A stretch of DNA of 5,687 nucleotides from CALBPI01 sp039700805 (lineage in GTDB: Bacteria; Pseudomonadota; Gammaproteobacteria; Steroidobacterales; Woeseiaceae), in contig JBCAZE010000186.1 in assembly GCA_039700805.1 (NCBI GenBank), positions 1 through 5,687 on the forward strand, written 5' to 3'. Shown piece by piece: positions 1 to 4,983 of the stretch. The number at the start of each line of letters is the position of its first letter. The stretch's first letter is position 1. Below the pieces are notes generated by a model. It ran no database searches. It was not told the origin of the DNA and saw only the letters and a list, made by a program, of their open reading frames with translations. A program made the position numbers and the translations under genes.

Positions 1-508
1 CATATTCCTCAGACACCGTAGCCATCAAGAACTTAATAATATCCGACGGGTCGCCACCTGCCCGCTCGGCAAGTAGCCTAAGATGCGCCTCGGCCGCGTC
101 CAGATCGGCAGCGATAGCCGCCGCTTGCGTGCCCGCCTCGAGCGCTTCGGAGACGGACTCGAACAACGCTGGCTCGAACCCGAGTTCAGCGAGCCCTTCC
201 CGCTCGGCCGCATGGGTCTCAGACACCGGATGCAACAAATGCGGCGCTGCCATTTCAGGCTCGCCGGCACGATACAACGCCAGACCGGCTTTGACGTGCC
301 CCGACATAAACGCAAGTCGCTCAGGACGGGTCATGGTCTCATCCGAATGCGCTTCGCCCTCTTCCTGTACCTCTAAACCAGACGACGCATCGGTTGCTAC
401 TGCAGTCGACTCGTCCACTACCGATGAAGCCTGCTCCTCGCTGCGCTCGCAGCCGACCAACAACACACTAAACACCAGAACCACCGGCACACTGTACGAA
501 CGAAACAT
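1..508 (-). CDS. Putative outer-membrane lipoprotein, helical, Fur-box operon, partial (3' end beyond window)
   Basis: The gene starts at the ATG complementary to 506-508 and stays open for 169 codons to the left edge. The start is set by GAGGT at 516-520, 7 bp away. Residues 1-20 form a lipoprotein signal: a short basic N-terminus, the hydrophobic stretch VPVVLVFSVLLV, then lipobox LVGC with the acylated Cys at 20. Glu rather than Asp follows the Cys, which favours outer-membrane sorting. Residues 21-60 are acidic, Ser/Ala-rich linker. From about 62 a helical domain begins with GHVKAGLALYRAGEPEMAAP and HLLHPVSETHAAE, rich in His (71, 90, 93, 99) and Glu. It lies 22 bp after the 163-residue gene and probably shares its Fur-box promoter. 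I do not recognise the family with certainty; the His/Glu-rich helices and Fur context suggest a periplasmic metal-related role, which is inference only. The + strand open frame over 129-527 is a shadow without comparable signals. Confidence 0.85.
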   Translation of the reverse strand, partial: MFRSYSVPVVLVFSVLLVGCERSEEQASSVVDESTAVATDASSGLEVQEEGEAHSDETMTRPERLAFMSGHVKAGLALYRAGEPEMAAPHLLHPVSETHAAEREGLAELGFEPALFESVSEALEAGTQAAAIAADLDAAEAHLRLLAERAGGDPSDIIKFLMATVSEEY

Positions 509-515
509 CCAACCG

Positions 516-520
516 ACCTC
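516..520 (-). promoter_or_regulatory. Ribosome binding site of the lipoprotein gene
   Basis: Read on the minus strand, GAGGT stands 7 bases before the ATG at 508, between the stop of the upstream gene (531) and this start. It supports the minus strand as coding here, where a stop codon is not available to define the gene. Confidence 0.6.
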
Positions 521-530
521 GGTATAAAAA

Positions 531-1022
531 TTAGTGGCAAAGGACACGTGACCGCGTCTCAGCGAAAGGTACCACAGTCGGCCGCGCCGACTGTTGCAAT
601 CCAGAGGTCCGCAACCGACCCAGCTCATTCGCCAACGCTTGCAATGTCGGCCCCAATGCAAGCCCATCTTCCGCAAGCAGCACAGGTGCCAACGCCTTGC
701 AATACCGCTCCAATGAACTCTCCATCAGAGCCGACAGCGCTTCCCCGACAGCCCTCGCATGCGGCTGCGCTGTTGGATGCTCTCGACGCGTTGCAACGAC
801 GGGAATGGTCGAATGAAACATCAAGAAATCGAGCGCGCCGAGGAACGCGTCCTCTGAAGCTGGGGTTAACAATTGGCCCAGGACAGTGCCGAGCACCATT
901 GGAGGCGCGCTGCCTCGCGCAGCACTTTCGATATATTGCTCAGCCACCCAAACCAGCATGTCGACAGGCGCCTTAAATCTCGGCACTTGGGCGGTGCCCA
1001 ACCAATCACTCGTTGAATACAT
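531..1022 (-). CDS. Uncharacterised 163-residue cytoplasmic protein, first gene of Fur-box operon
   Basis: This is a complete frame from the ATG complementary to 1020-1022 to TAA at 531-533. The start is supported by GAGGT at 1028-1032, 5 bases upstream. The product has no signal peptide and no membrane helix, so it is probably cytoplasmic. It is predicted mostly helical: residues 19-35 (PVDMLVWVAEQYIESAA), 43-72 around VLGTVLGQLL and DAFLGALDFLMFH, and 88-138, ending in an Arg/Ser-rich tail with Cys162-His163. His occurs at 70, 82, 88 and 163, Cys at 108 and 162. I do not recognise the family. It sits directly behind a strong Fur-box match and 22 bp ahead of a lipoprotein gene, so I infer an iron-responsive operon. 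The Pro/Ala-rich frame on the + strand over 548-976 is a shadow. Confidence 0.75.
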   Translation of the reverse strand: MYSTSDWLGTAQVPRFKAPVDMLVWVAEQYIESAARGSAPPMVLGTVLGQLLTPASEDAFLGALDFLMFHSTIPVVATRREHPTAQPHARAVGEALSALMESSLERYCKALAPVLLAEDGLALGPTLQALANELGRLRTSGLQQSARPTVVPFAETRSRVLCH

Positions 1023-1027
1023 CTGTC

Positions 1028-1032
1028 ACCTC
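1028..1032 (-). promoter_or_regulatory. Ribosome binding site of the 163-residue gene
   Basis: GAGGT on the minus strand, 5 bases before the ATG at 1022, fixes this start. The Fur box lies about 20 bp further upstream, where a promoter core would be expected. Confidence 0.6.
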
Positions 1033-1051
1033 GCGTCCTTTGAGAATAACA

Positions 1052-1070
1052 AATGATAATGATTCTTATT
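1052..1070 (-). promoter_or_regulatory. Fur box (ferric uptake regulator operator)
   Basis: The + strand reads TGATAATGATTCTTA at 1054-1068. Against the Fur 7-1-7 consensus TGATAATnATTATCA it matches 12 of 14 defined positions, with one half perfect, and it lies in AT-rich DNA. It sits 30 bp upstream of the minus-strand ATG at 1022, overlapping the expected promoter, which is the usual place for Fur repression. The gene on its other side (1130-1720) ends toward it, so the only gene it can control by position is the leftward 163-residue gene and the lipoprotein behind it. Known: Fe(II)-Fur binds such sites and represses iron-acquisition genes when iron is ample. Inferred: this operon is induced by iron starvation. 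Confidence 0.7.
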
Positions 1071-1129
1071 TGCGTTTACTAGTCTTTTTTTTGATAAGCA
1101 ACACCAACCCCTGCCCGGAAATCGCTACC

Positions 1130-1720
1130 TCAGACGATTTCAATAACCTCTGGCGGTCGCATAAAGTGAATCCCCATCAACAGCGCGCTAATCGGAAAGA
1201 CGAACAACGACAACGGCGAGCCAATGACAGTGAGCTCCAGAAAACCAAGCACAATGCTGACGAGCGCATAGGCTTTGATCAGTGTCGGCATCTCGGTTTT
1301 TTCGACGATTAGTAGCGCGCCGATGACGAGGTCCAAGATACCGAAGGCGATCAGACAGCCCACCGAAACGAACAACAAGATATCCAGCAAAAGCGTTTGG
1401 CTGACAATTCCGTGCAGCATGTCCAGCACGAAGGTGCCCCCATAAAACACTGCGCACAATGCCACCATCAACGAAAAGACGATATTGAGCTTGGTGTAGT
1501 TGTGATCATCGACGAGAACCCGGCGAATAAATAGATAAAAGGCCGCGTTCAAAACGCCTACCACCAAAAACAAGACGTCATTCGGATGTAGGCCATTGAT
1601 GATCTGGCCATTGTCGAAGTCTTCCTCAAGGAAGGACAACTCAATAATCCAATAACCGGGATACAACACAGCCAAGGCAAATGCAGCCAAACCGGCGACG
1701 ATGTAGAAGTTAGATCGCAT
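1130..1720 (-). CDS. Multi-pass membrane protein paired with HTH regulator
   Basis: The open frame extends upstream to 1801, but that start would overlap the end of the regulator gene. The ATG at 1718-1720 is preferred: GGAG lies 6 bases upstream, and the product then begins MRSNFYIVAG, a normal start for a membrane helix. This gives 196 residues. Hydrophobic segments lie at about 6-28, 48-66, 77-100, 108-138 (long, possibly two), 145-166 and 169-187, so five or six membrane helices of the inner membrane. Loops hold acidic stretches (LEEDFDNGQ at 31-39, VDDHN at 70-74) and RR at 66-67. No enzymatic motif is visible. It follows the regulator gene by 25 bp on the same strand. Small membrane proteins (for example DUF2975 types) commonly accompany YozG-like regulators; I could not confirm membership in that family. 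Function unknown. Confidence 0.8.
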   Translation of the reverse strand: MRSNFYIVAGLAAFALAVLYPGYWIIELSFLEEDFDNGQIINGLHPNDVLFLVVGVLNAAFYLFIRRVLVDDHNYTKLNIVFSLMVALCAVFYGGTFVLDMLHGIVSQTLLLDILLFVSVGCLIAFGILDLVIGALLIVEKTEMPTLIKAYALVSIVLGFLELTVIGSPLSLFVFPISALLMGIHFMRPPEVIEIV

Positions 1721-1745
1721 AACGCACTCCAAAATAGAAAACGAC

Positions 1746-1964
1746 TTAGTGCTGCTTGCCGTCGGCGACGTATTCAAGAACATCACCCACTTCGCAGCCA
1801 AGAACGCTGCAAATCGCAGCCAGTGTGTTGAAACGAATGCCTTTCACTTTGCCTGTCTTCAAGAGCGACAGATTGGTGACGGATATACCAACGCGATCTG
1901 AGAGCTCATTGAGCGACATCTTCGCCTTGGCCATTTCAACGTCGAGATTGATTCGAATACTCAT
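1746..1964 (-). CDS. YozG-like Cro/C1-type helix-turn-helix transcriptional regulator
   Basis: This 72-residue protein is essentially a single HTH_3/XRE DNA-binding domain. It opens with IRINLDVEMAKAKMSLNELS, typical of YozG-like regulators. Helix 2 is about 17-24 (SLNELSDR), the recognition helix about 28-36 (SVTNLSLLK), followed by TGKVKGIRFNTLAAICSVLG and the conserved end GDVLEYV. The length is normal for the family. The start at 1962-1964 fits the family N-terminus, although no clear Shine-Dalgarno sequence precedes it, so translation may be leaderless or weak. It ends in TAA at 1746-1748 and is followed 25 bp later by the membrane protein, with which it probably forms an operon. A 10-bp inverted repeat brackets its start codon and could be its own operator. 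Targets are unknown; autoregulation is inference. Confidence 0.88.
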   Translation of the reverse strand: MSIRINLDVEMAKAKMSLNELSDRVGISVTNLSLLKTGKVKGIRFNTLAAICSVLGCEVGDVLEYVADGKQH

Positions 1965-1989
1965 ACGCAGAGCATAGGCATTCGAATCA
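1949..1989. repeat. 10-bp inverted repeat bracketing the regulator start codon (candidate operator)
   Basis: TGATTCGAAT at 1949-1958 and ATTCGAATCA at 1980-1989 are perfect reverse complements separated by 21 bp. Each arm contains the self-complementary octamer ATTCGAAT, and the octamer centres are 29 bp apart, close to three helical turns. The left arm lies in codons 3-6 of the regulator gene and the start codon lies between the arms. As DNA it suits two dimers bound on one face; as RNA the arms could pair and enclose the start codon. The role is inferred, the repeat is directly seen. Confidence 0.5.
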
Positions 1990-2013
1990 CTTTTTACAAC
2001 AATTTTTTTATGT

Positions 2014-2023
2014 TTTACGTAAA
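2014..2023. promoter_or_regulatory. Palindrome TTTACGTAAA, possible regulator site
   Basis: This perfect 10-bp palindrome lies 50 bp upstream of the regulator's start codon, in the AT-rich stretch where its promoter should lie. It could be an operator, but short AT-rich palindromes occur by chance. Confidence 0.25.
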
Positions 2024-2176
2024 TTTTGTGATGCTAAACATTATTTTCGGTATACATGGTTGTTGATTCCTCAACCGAGGCGCGCGACACCACCCGCCCC
2101 CTAGTCCAAGGACACTCGCGCTAAGCGTTTGATCTCATTACCATTCGATCGCGGCGGATTCACGTTGCCGCCACCA

Positions 2177-2205
2177 CCTGGGACTAGCGGCGTGCTAGTC
2201 GCAGG
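2177..2205. repeat. Imperfect stem-loop with 12-base arms
   Basis: CCTGGGACTAGC (2177-2188) pairs with GCTAGTCGCAGG (2194-2205) across a 5-base loop, 11 of 12 positions complementary with one G-G mismatch. No T-run follows on either strand, so it is not a typical intrinsic terminator. It sits 81 bp before the rightward ATG. CTAGTCC at 2101-2107 is also complementary to GGACTAG at 2181-2187, offering an alternative pairing. An operator, a leader structure or a relic repeat are all possible. Confidence 0.5.
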
Positions 2206-2230
2206 GCAGCGCTCAGAAAGCCTTGACGAT

Positions 2231-2260
2231 TTGACAGTAATCAACGCTTGCCGTACCTAT
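2231..2260 (+). promoter_or_regulatory. Possible promoter of the 822-residue membrane protein
   Basis: A perfect -35-like TTGACA (2231-2236) is followed 17 bp later by TACCTAT (2254-2260), a poor -10. Transcription from here would begin near 2266 and leave a leader of about 20 bases with the ribosome site at 2275. The weak -10 makes this uncertain; an activator or another promoter may be used. Confidence 0.25.
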
Positions 2261-2274
2261 CGGTGCTCGACATA

Positions 2275-2279
2275 GGGAG
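2275..2279 (+). promoter_or_regulatory. Ribosome binding site that decides the start at 2287
   Basis: GGGAG stands 7 bases before the ATG at 2287. The longest open frame starts 39 bases earlier at a TTG (2248), which has no such site, so the shorter start is preferred. A GTG at 2284 is the only nearby competitor. Confidence 0.65.
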
Positions 2280-2286
2280 ATGGGTG

Positions 2287-4755
2287 ATGTCAGCAGTCGT
2301 CCGATTCGTAAAAGAGATGGCGCCGGGACACCGCGACAATGTGTTTTGGGCGATTGCGTTGTTGGCGCTATTGCCAGCGATCAAAGCCGGTACGCTGTTT
2401 CCTACCTCATGGATAGACCCGTTCACGGGCGAATATCTAATCACCAAGACCCCAGACTTCTTCGGCTGGTACGCAATCGCCATCGGCGCGCTCGCCATTG
2501 TATTTGCCGGACAACGTTTGTATTGGCTTGCTTGGTTGGTGGCGATCACGCATTGGGTATCAAGCTTTGCGAGCAGTCTCGATGCGCTCGGTATCCTACA
2601 TGCCGTATTGTCGCTCTCCGTTTTTGTCTGTTTTGTACTCCGTGGTCGTACAAACTCGCTCGCGTTTTTGGCGTTCGTGCTGGCGCTTGTCTGGTTGGTT
2701 CGTAGCGACGATGCGCTGACTTGGCCCCCGGTCCTCGTGACGCTTGCGGTTATCCTGGTGATACGCATTGTGGTCGAGGCGTTCAGTCAGAACTGGCCGC
2801 TGGTCAAGCAACTCGGCAAAAACAATTTCTTTACGCTGACCGCAAGAACACTCACGTTGTGGTGGCCGATGCTCATTCTGATCGGCGCCGGCATCTGGCT
2901 TGGTGAAGCGCTGAAGCACGGCGCTGAAAATGCGCTGTATGCAGAAGACATCATCACGCCTTATTGCAGCATTGATGCCGTTGGCGACGATGCCATTCTC
3001 GCTTGTACCAGAGAGCGACTTCAGCTGGCTGACTATGAAGACATCGTGCTGCGTGAGAAGGCATTTCGACGTATGGGATCACGAGACGCAATCAACGCCA
3101 CCAGGTTATTGCAAAAGCGCTTGGTCATATCGCTAGACCAGACGCAGGTACGTACGGAGATCAACGCGCTACGAAAAGCGATCAATAGCGGTGATCGTCG
3201 CGAGGCGCTAGCCGCATTGAAAGTCGTTGAGCGTACGGTGAACGACCAAGCCAGTGACAGTTTCGTGATCGGTACACTCAAGCGGCTGCAGCTGCGGGAA
3301 CTCGCCAACGTTGCCGCACGACTTCGCGACGCTGACGCCGAGGTGTGGAGCAATCAATGTGTGCTGAATTACTACAATGTCGTCGAAGTGCAAAATGCAC
3401 CGGCAGGGGCGCCCTTTACCTGTCCCGAGGGTCTTGCCAACGCTGATGGCCAAGAGGTATCCGCGGATAGCGACGCCACGCCGCCGCCCGAACGGGAATT
3501 TACGCTTACGCGAATCGGATTCTTCGATAGCGCGTATCGCTCGATCGACTATGACTACGCCAAGAAAATTTTCACTGTTGAGCGAAGCCTCAGCACGGCA
3601 AGGGCAAAAGCCGGTGGGAACATTCACAGAGCGCGACGGGAAGCCGAAGACATGTTTACGCTGGTGCCCGAAGATACCGGCATGAAGACGCGCACATGCG
3701 GGTTCTTAGAGGTGAAATGTGGTGCCAGTAACTACGTCATCGACGAATTGAATGATGCGTATGAGAAGCAACGCACTGAGGCGCACCGCGCTTATGTCGA
3801 GGAACTCGACGATCTGCAAGCGGACGCCAACACAGCGTCCGACAAGTTCTTAACCAATGCCGCGAATGCGCTGGTAGCGCGTATTGAGTCAGCGCGAGAA
3901 CTATCGCTAGCATCGGTGCGTCGAATCGAAGTCGGCGCGCATGTCATCGGCGTGATTCTGCAATTGCTATTGATCGTCGCGATCGTGAAGTCTCTGTTGT
4001 ATGTGTTCGCACGTGTCATTTTTGATAAGGACACCAAGATGACTGTCGACTTGTCCGACAGCACGGCGCCACTGGTGCAAGGCACGGTACGTCATACGGC
4101 CGAAATAGAAATCCCAAAAGACTATCCACTCGACATCTACTACAAACCCAACTTTCAACCGCTTGGGCCGGCAGCACGATTCAGCATCCCACAATGGTCC
4201 AAGAGTTGGCTCGCAAGAATCCGCTACGGCGCTTGGCATATGTCGCGCGCCGAGTTTCCACTGACAACCGGCACAGGACTGACCTTCAACGCCGTCGAGG
4301 CTGAGCATTTGGTCGACTGGGAAATGAAACCAGGCGAGGAAGTCATGTTTAGCTATAACAACTTTGTCGCCATCAACAGCAATGTCGAGCTGAACACGGT
4401 GATCAGCCTTCGCGTCTCCAATCTGCTGCTCGGCCGTATGATTTGGCATACGGCACGCTGCACCGATGGACCGGGTCGGTTGATTTTGAGAACCCGAGGC
4501 AAGCCTGCGAGCGCGGCACAAGTGCAACAGAGCATTCCGGCTGCACGCCTTATCGCGTTTGATCGGAACGCTCGCTTTTCAATCGACAGCCACCTCACAC
4601 CTCAAGATGTGTTCCTTAACGGCTTCAACTTATCGCGCAGTGAAGACGACGACGCATCCAGCAAAGGCATTCTGATCGTGGAAGCTGATGCGCGAGACGG
4701 TGGTTTGCTGGTGGGTACACTGCGGTTCGCACGAAACTTTCTGCTGCCGATTTAA
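2287..4755 (+). CDS. Large eight-helix membrane protein with Cys-paired extracytoplasmic domain and C-terminal beta-rich (AIM24-like?) domain
   Basis: This gives 822 residues from ATG 2287; a TTG at 2248 would add 13. Hydrophobic segments lie near residues 20-36, 59-76, 78-95, 101-119, 123-138, 148-165 and 189-206. A soluble stretch of about 340 residues follows, then one strong helix at 551-576 and a soluble C-terminus from 577. With an inside N-terminus the soluble stretch is periplasmic and the C-terminus cytoplasmic, and RVIFDKDTK after the last helix fits the positive-inside rule. The periplasmic part holds six Cys in three pairs (227/240, 358/379, 471/478), as expected for disulfides, plus Arg/Glu-rich helices at about 250-350 and 485-545. 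The C-terminal part has alternating strands with KPGEEVMFSYNNFVA (681-695), a GPGRLILR motif (728-735) and FDRNARFSID. These resemble AIM24/TRAP-like beta domains, a low-confidence reading. No catalytic motif is seen and the family is not recognised. It is probably transcribed alone. Confidence 0.88.
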   Translation: MSAVVRFVKEMAPGHRDNVFWAIALLALLPAIKAGTLFPTSWIDPFTGEYLITKTPDFFGWYAIAIGALAIVFAGQRLYWLAWLVAITHWVSSFASSLDALGILHAVLSLSVFVCFVLRGRTNSLAFLAFVLALVWLVRSDDALTWPPVLVTLAVILVIRIVVEAFSQNWPLVKQLGKNNFFTLTARTLTLWWPMLILIGAGIWLGEALKHGAENALYAEDIITPYCSIDAVGDDAILACTRERLQLADYEDIVLREKAFRRMGSRDAINATRLLQKRLVISLDQTQVRTEINALRKAINSGDRREALAALKVVERTVNDQASDSFVIGTLKRLQLRELANVAARLRDADAEVWSNQCVLNYYNVVEVQNAPAGAPFTCPEGLANADGQEVSADSDATPPPEREFTLTRIGFFDSAYRSIDYDYAKKIFTVERSLSTARAKAGGNIHRARREAEDMFTLVPEDTGMKTRTCGFLEVKCGASNYVIDELNDAYEKQRTEAHRAYVEELDDLQADANTASDKFLTNAANALVARIESARELSLASVRRIEVGAHVIGVILQLLLIVAIVKSLLYVFARVIFDKDTKMTVDLSDSTAPLVQGTVRHTAEIEIPKDYPLDIYYKPNFQPLGPAARFSIPQWSKSWLARIRYGAWHMSRAEFPLTTGTGLTFNAVEAEHLVDWEMKPGEEVMFSYNNFVAINSNVELNTVISLRVSNLLLGRMIWHTARCTDGPGRLILRTRGKPASAAQVQQSIPAARLIAFDRNARFSIDSHLTPQDVFLNGFNLSRSEDDDASSKGILIVEADARDGGLLVGTLRFARNFLLPI

Positions 4756-4764
4756 CACCCCTTC

Positions 4765-4789
4765 CACATCGCGCGTCTATGATGATGTG
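4765..4789 (+). repeat. Weak stem-loop after the membrane protein gene
   Basis: CACATC (4765-4770) can pair with GATGTG (4784-4789) around a 13-base loop, starting 10 bp after the stop codon. There is no T-run, so it is at best a weak or Rho-assisted transcript end. Confidence 0.2.
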
Positions 4790-4927
4790 AGAGATGGTCG
4801 CGCAGGCTTCGCATTGCATCGAACAGCGCATATCAACAAGCATTCGACAGGATGATCGTTGAAGTGACATGCCGGTAGTCTCGGCGTAGAGTCGAGCCAC
4901 AGACGCTTCTAGCATGTTCTCGAGCTG

Positions 4928-4944
4928 GTCTATGACGCATAGAC
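4928..4944. repeat. Perfect 7-bp hairpin ahead of the phoX-family gene
   Basis: GTCTATG (4928-4934), loop ACG, CATAGAC (4938-4944) form a perfect inverted repeat 39 bp upstream of the phosphatase start. With a small bulge, outer bases TGG and CCA extend it. GTCTATGA also occurs at 4775-4782 in the same gap. It may be a regulator site or a leader hairpin; no Pho-box-like tandem repeat is obvious nearby. Confidence 0.45.
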
Positions 4945-4969
4945 GACCATCGATGGACTCGCTTGCAAC

Positions 4970-4973
4970 AGGA
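4970..4973 (+). promoter_or_regulatory. Ribosome binding site of the PhoX-family gene
   Basis: AGGA lies 10 bases before the ATG at 4984, a slightly long but usable spacing. The Tat motif directly after this ATG supports the start independently. Confidence 0.45.
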
Positions 4974-4983
4974 TGAATCACCT

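Larger units (their letters stand above)
1965..2286. other. Divergent intergenic region between HTH regulator and 822-residue membrane protein
   Basis: No gene is seen in these 322 bases. The left part (about 1988-2050) is very AT-rich and should hold the leftward promoter of the regulator, but no hexamer pair stands out. The palindrome TTTACGTAAA lies at 2014-2023. The remainder is GC-richer and holds a small GTCCAAGGAC palindrome (2104-2113), a stem-loop at 2177-2205, and a TTGACA hexamer (2231-2236) ahead of the rightward gene. A weak GGCGG/CCGCC pairing lies near 2153-2172. Confidence 0.6.

Noticed and set aside
129..527. 132-residue open frame on the + strand
   Set aside because: Shadow of the minus-strand lipoprotein gene; low-complexity Ser/Asn/Ala-rich product and no ribosome site, whereas the opposite strand has a lipobox and GAGGT.
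548..976. 142-residue Pro/Ala-rich open frame on the + strand
   Set aside because: Lies opposite the 163-residue gene, which has the ribosome site and the Fur-box promoter; composition is typical of an antisense frame.
1080..1095. T-run on the + strand suggesting a terminator
   Set aside because: No stem precedes it and no + strand gene ends there; on the minus strand it is an A-run in the promoter region of the Fur-box operon.
1721..1801. 27-residue N-terminal extension of the membrane protein
   Set aside because: Would overlap the regulator gene's 3' end and has no ribosome site; ATG 1720 has GGAG at good spacing.
2241..2768. 175-residue minus-strand open frame
   Set aside because: Antisense to the N-terminal membrane helices of the large gene; Ser/Thr/Asn-rich product as expected from an antisense frame.
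3967..4527. 186-residue minus-strand open frame
   Set aside because: Antisense to the C-terminal domain of the 822-residue protein, with no start signal and no recognisable domain.
4625..4981. 118-residue Cys-rich minus-strand open frame across the gap before the PhoX-family gene
   Set aside because: Overlaps the end of the large gene by 131 bp, has no convincing ribosome site, and shows an irregular Cys/Arg/Met-rich composition. It is the least certain of these rejections, because part of it lies in otherwise non-coding sequence.
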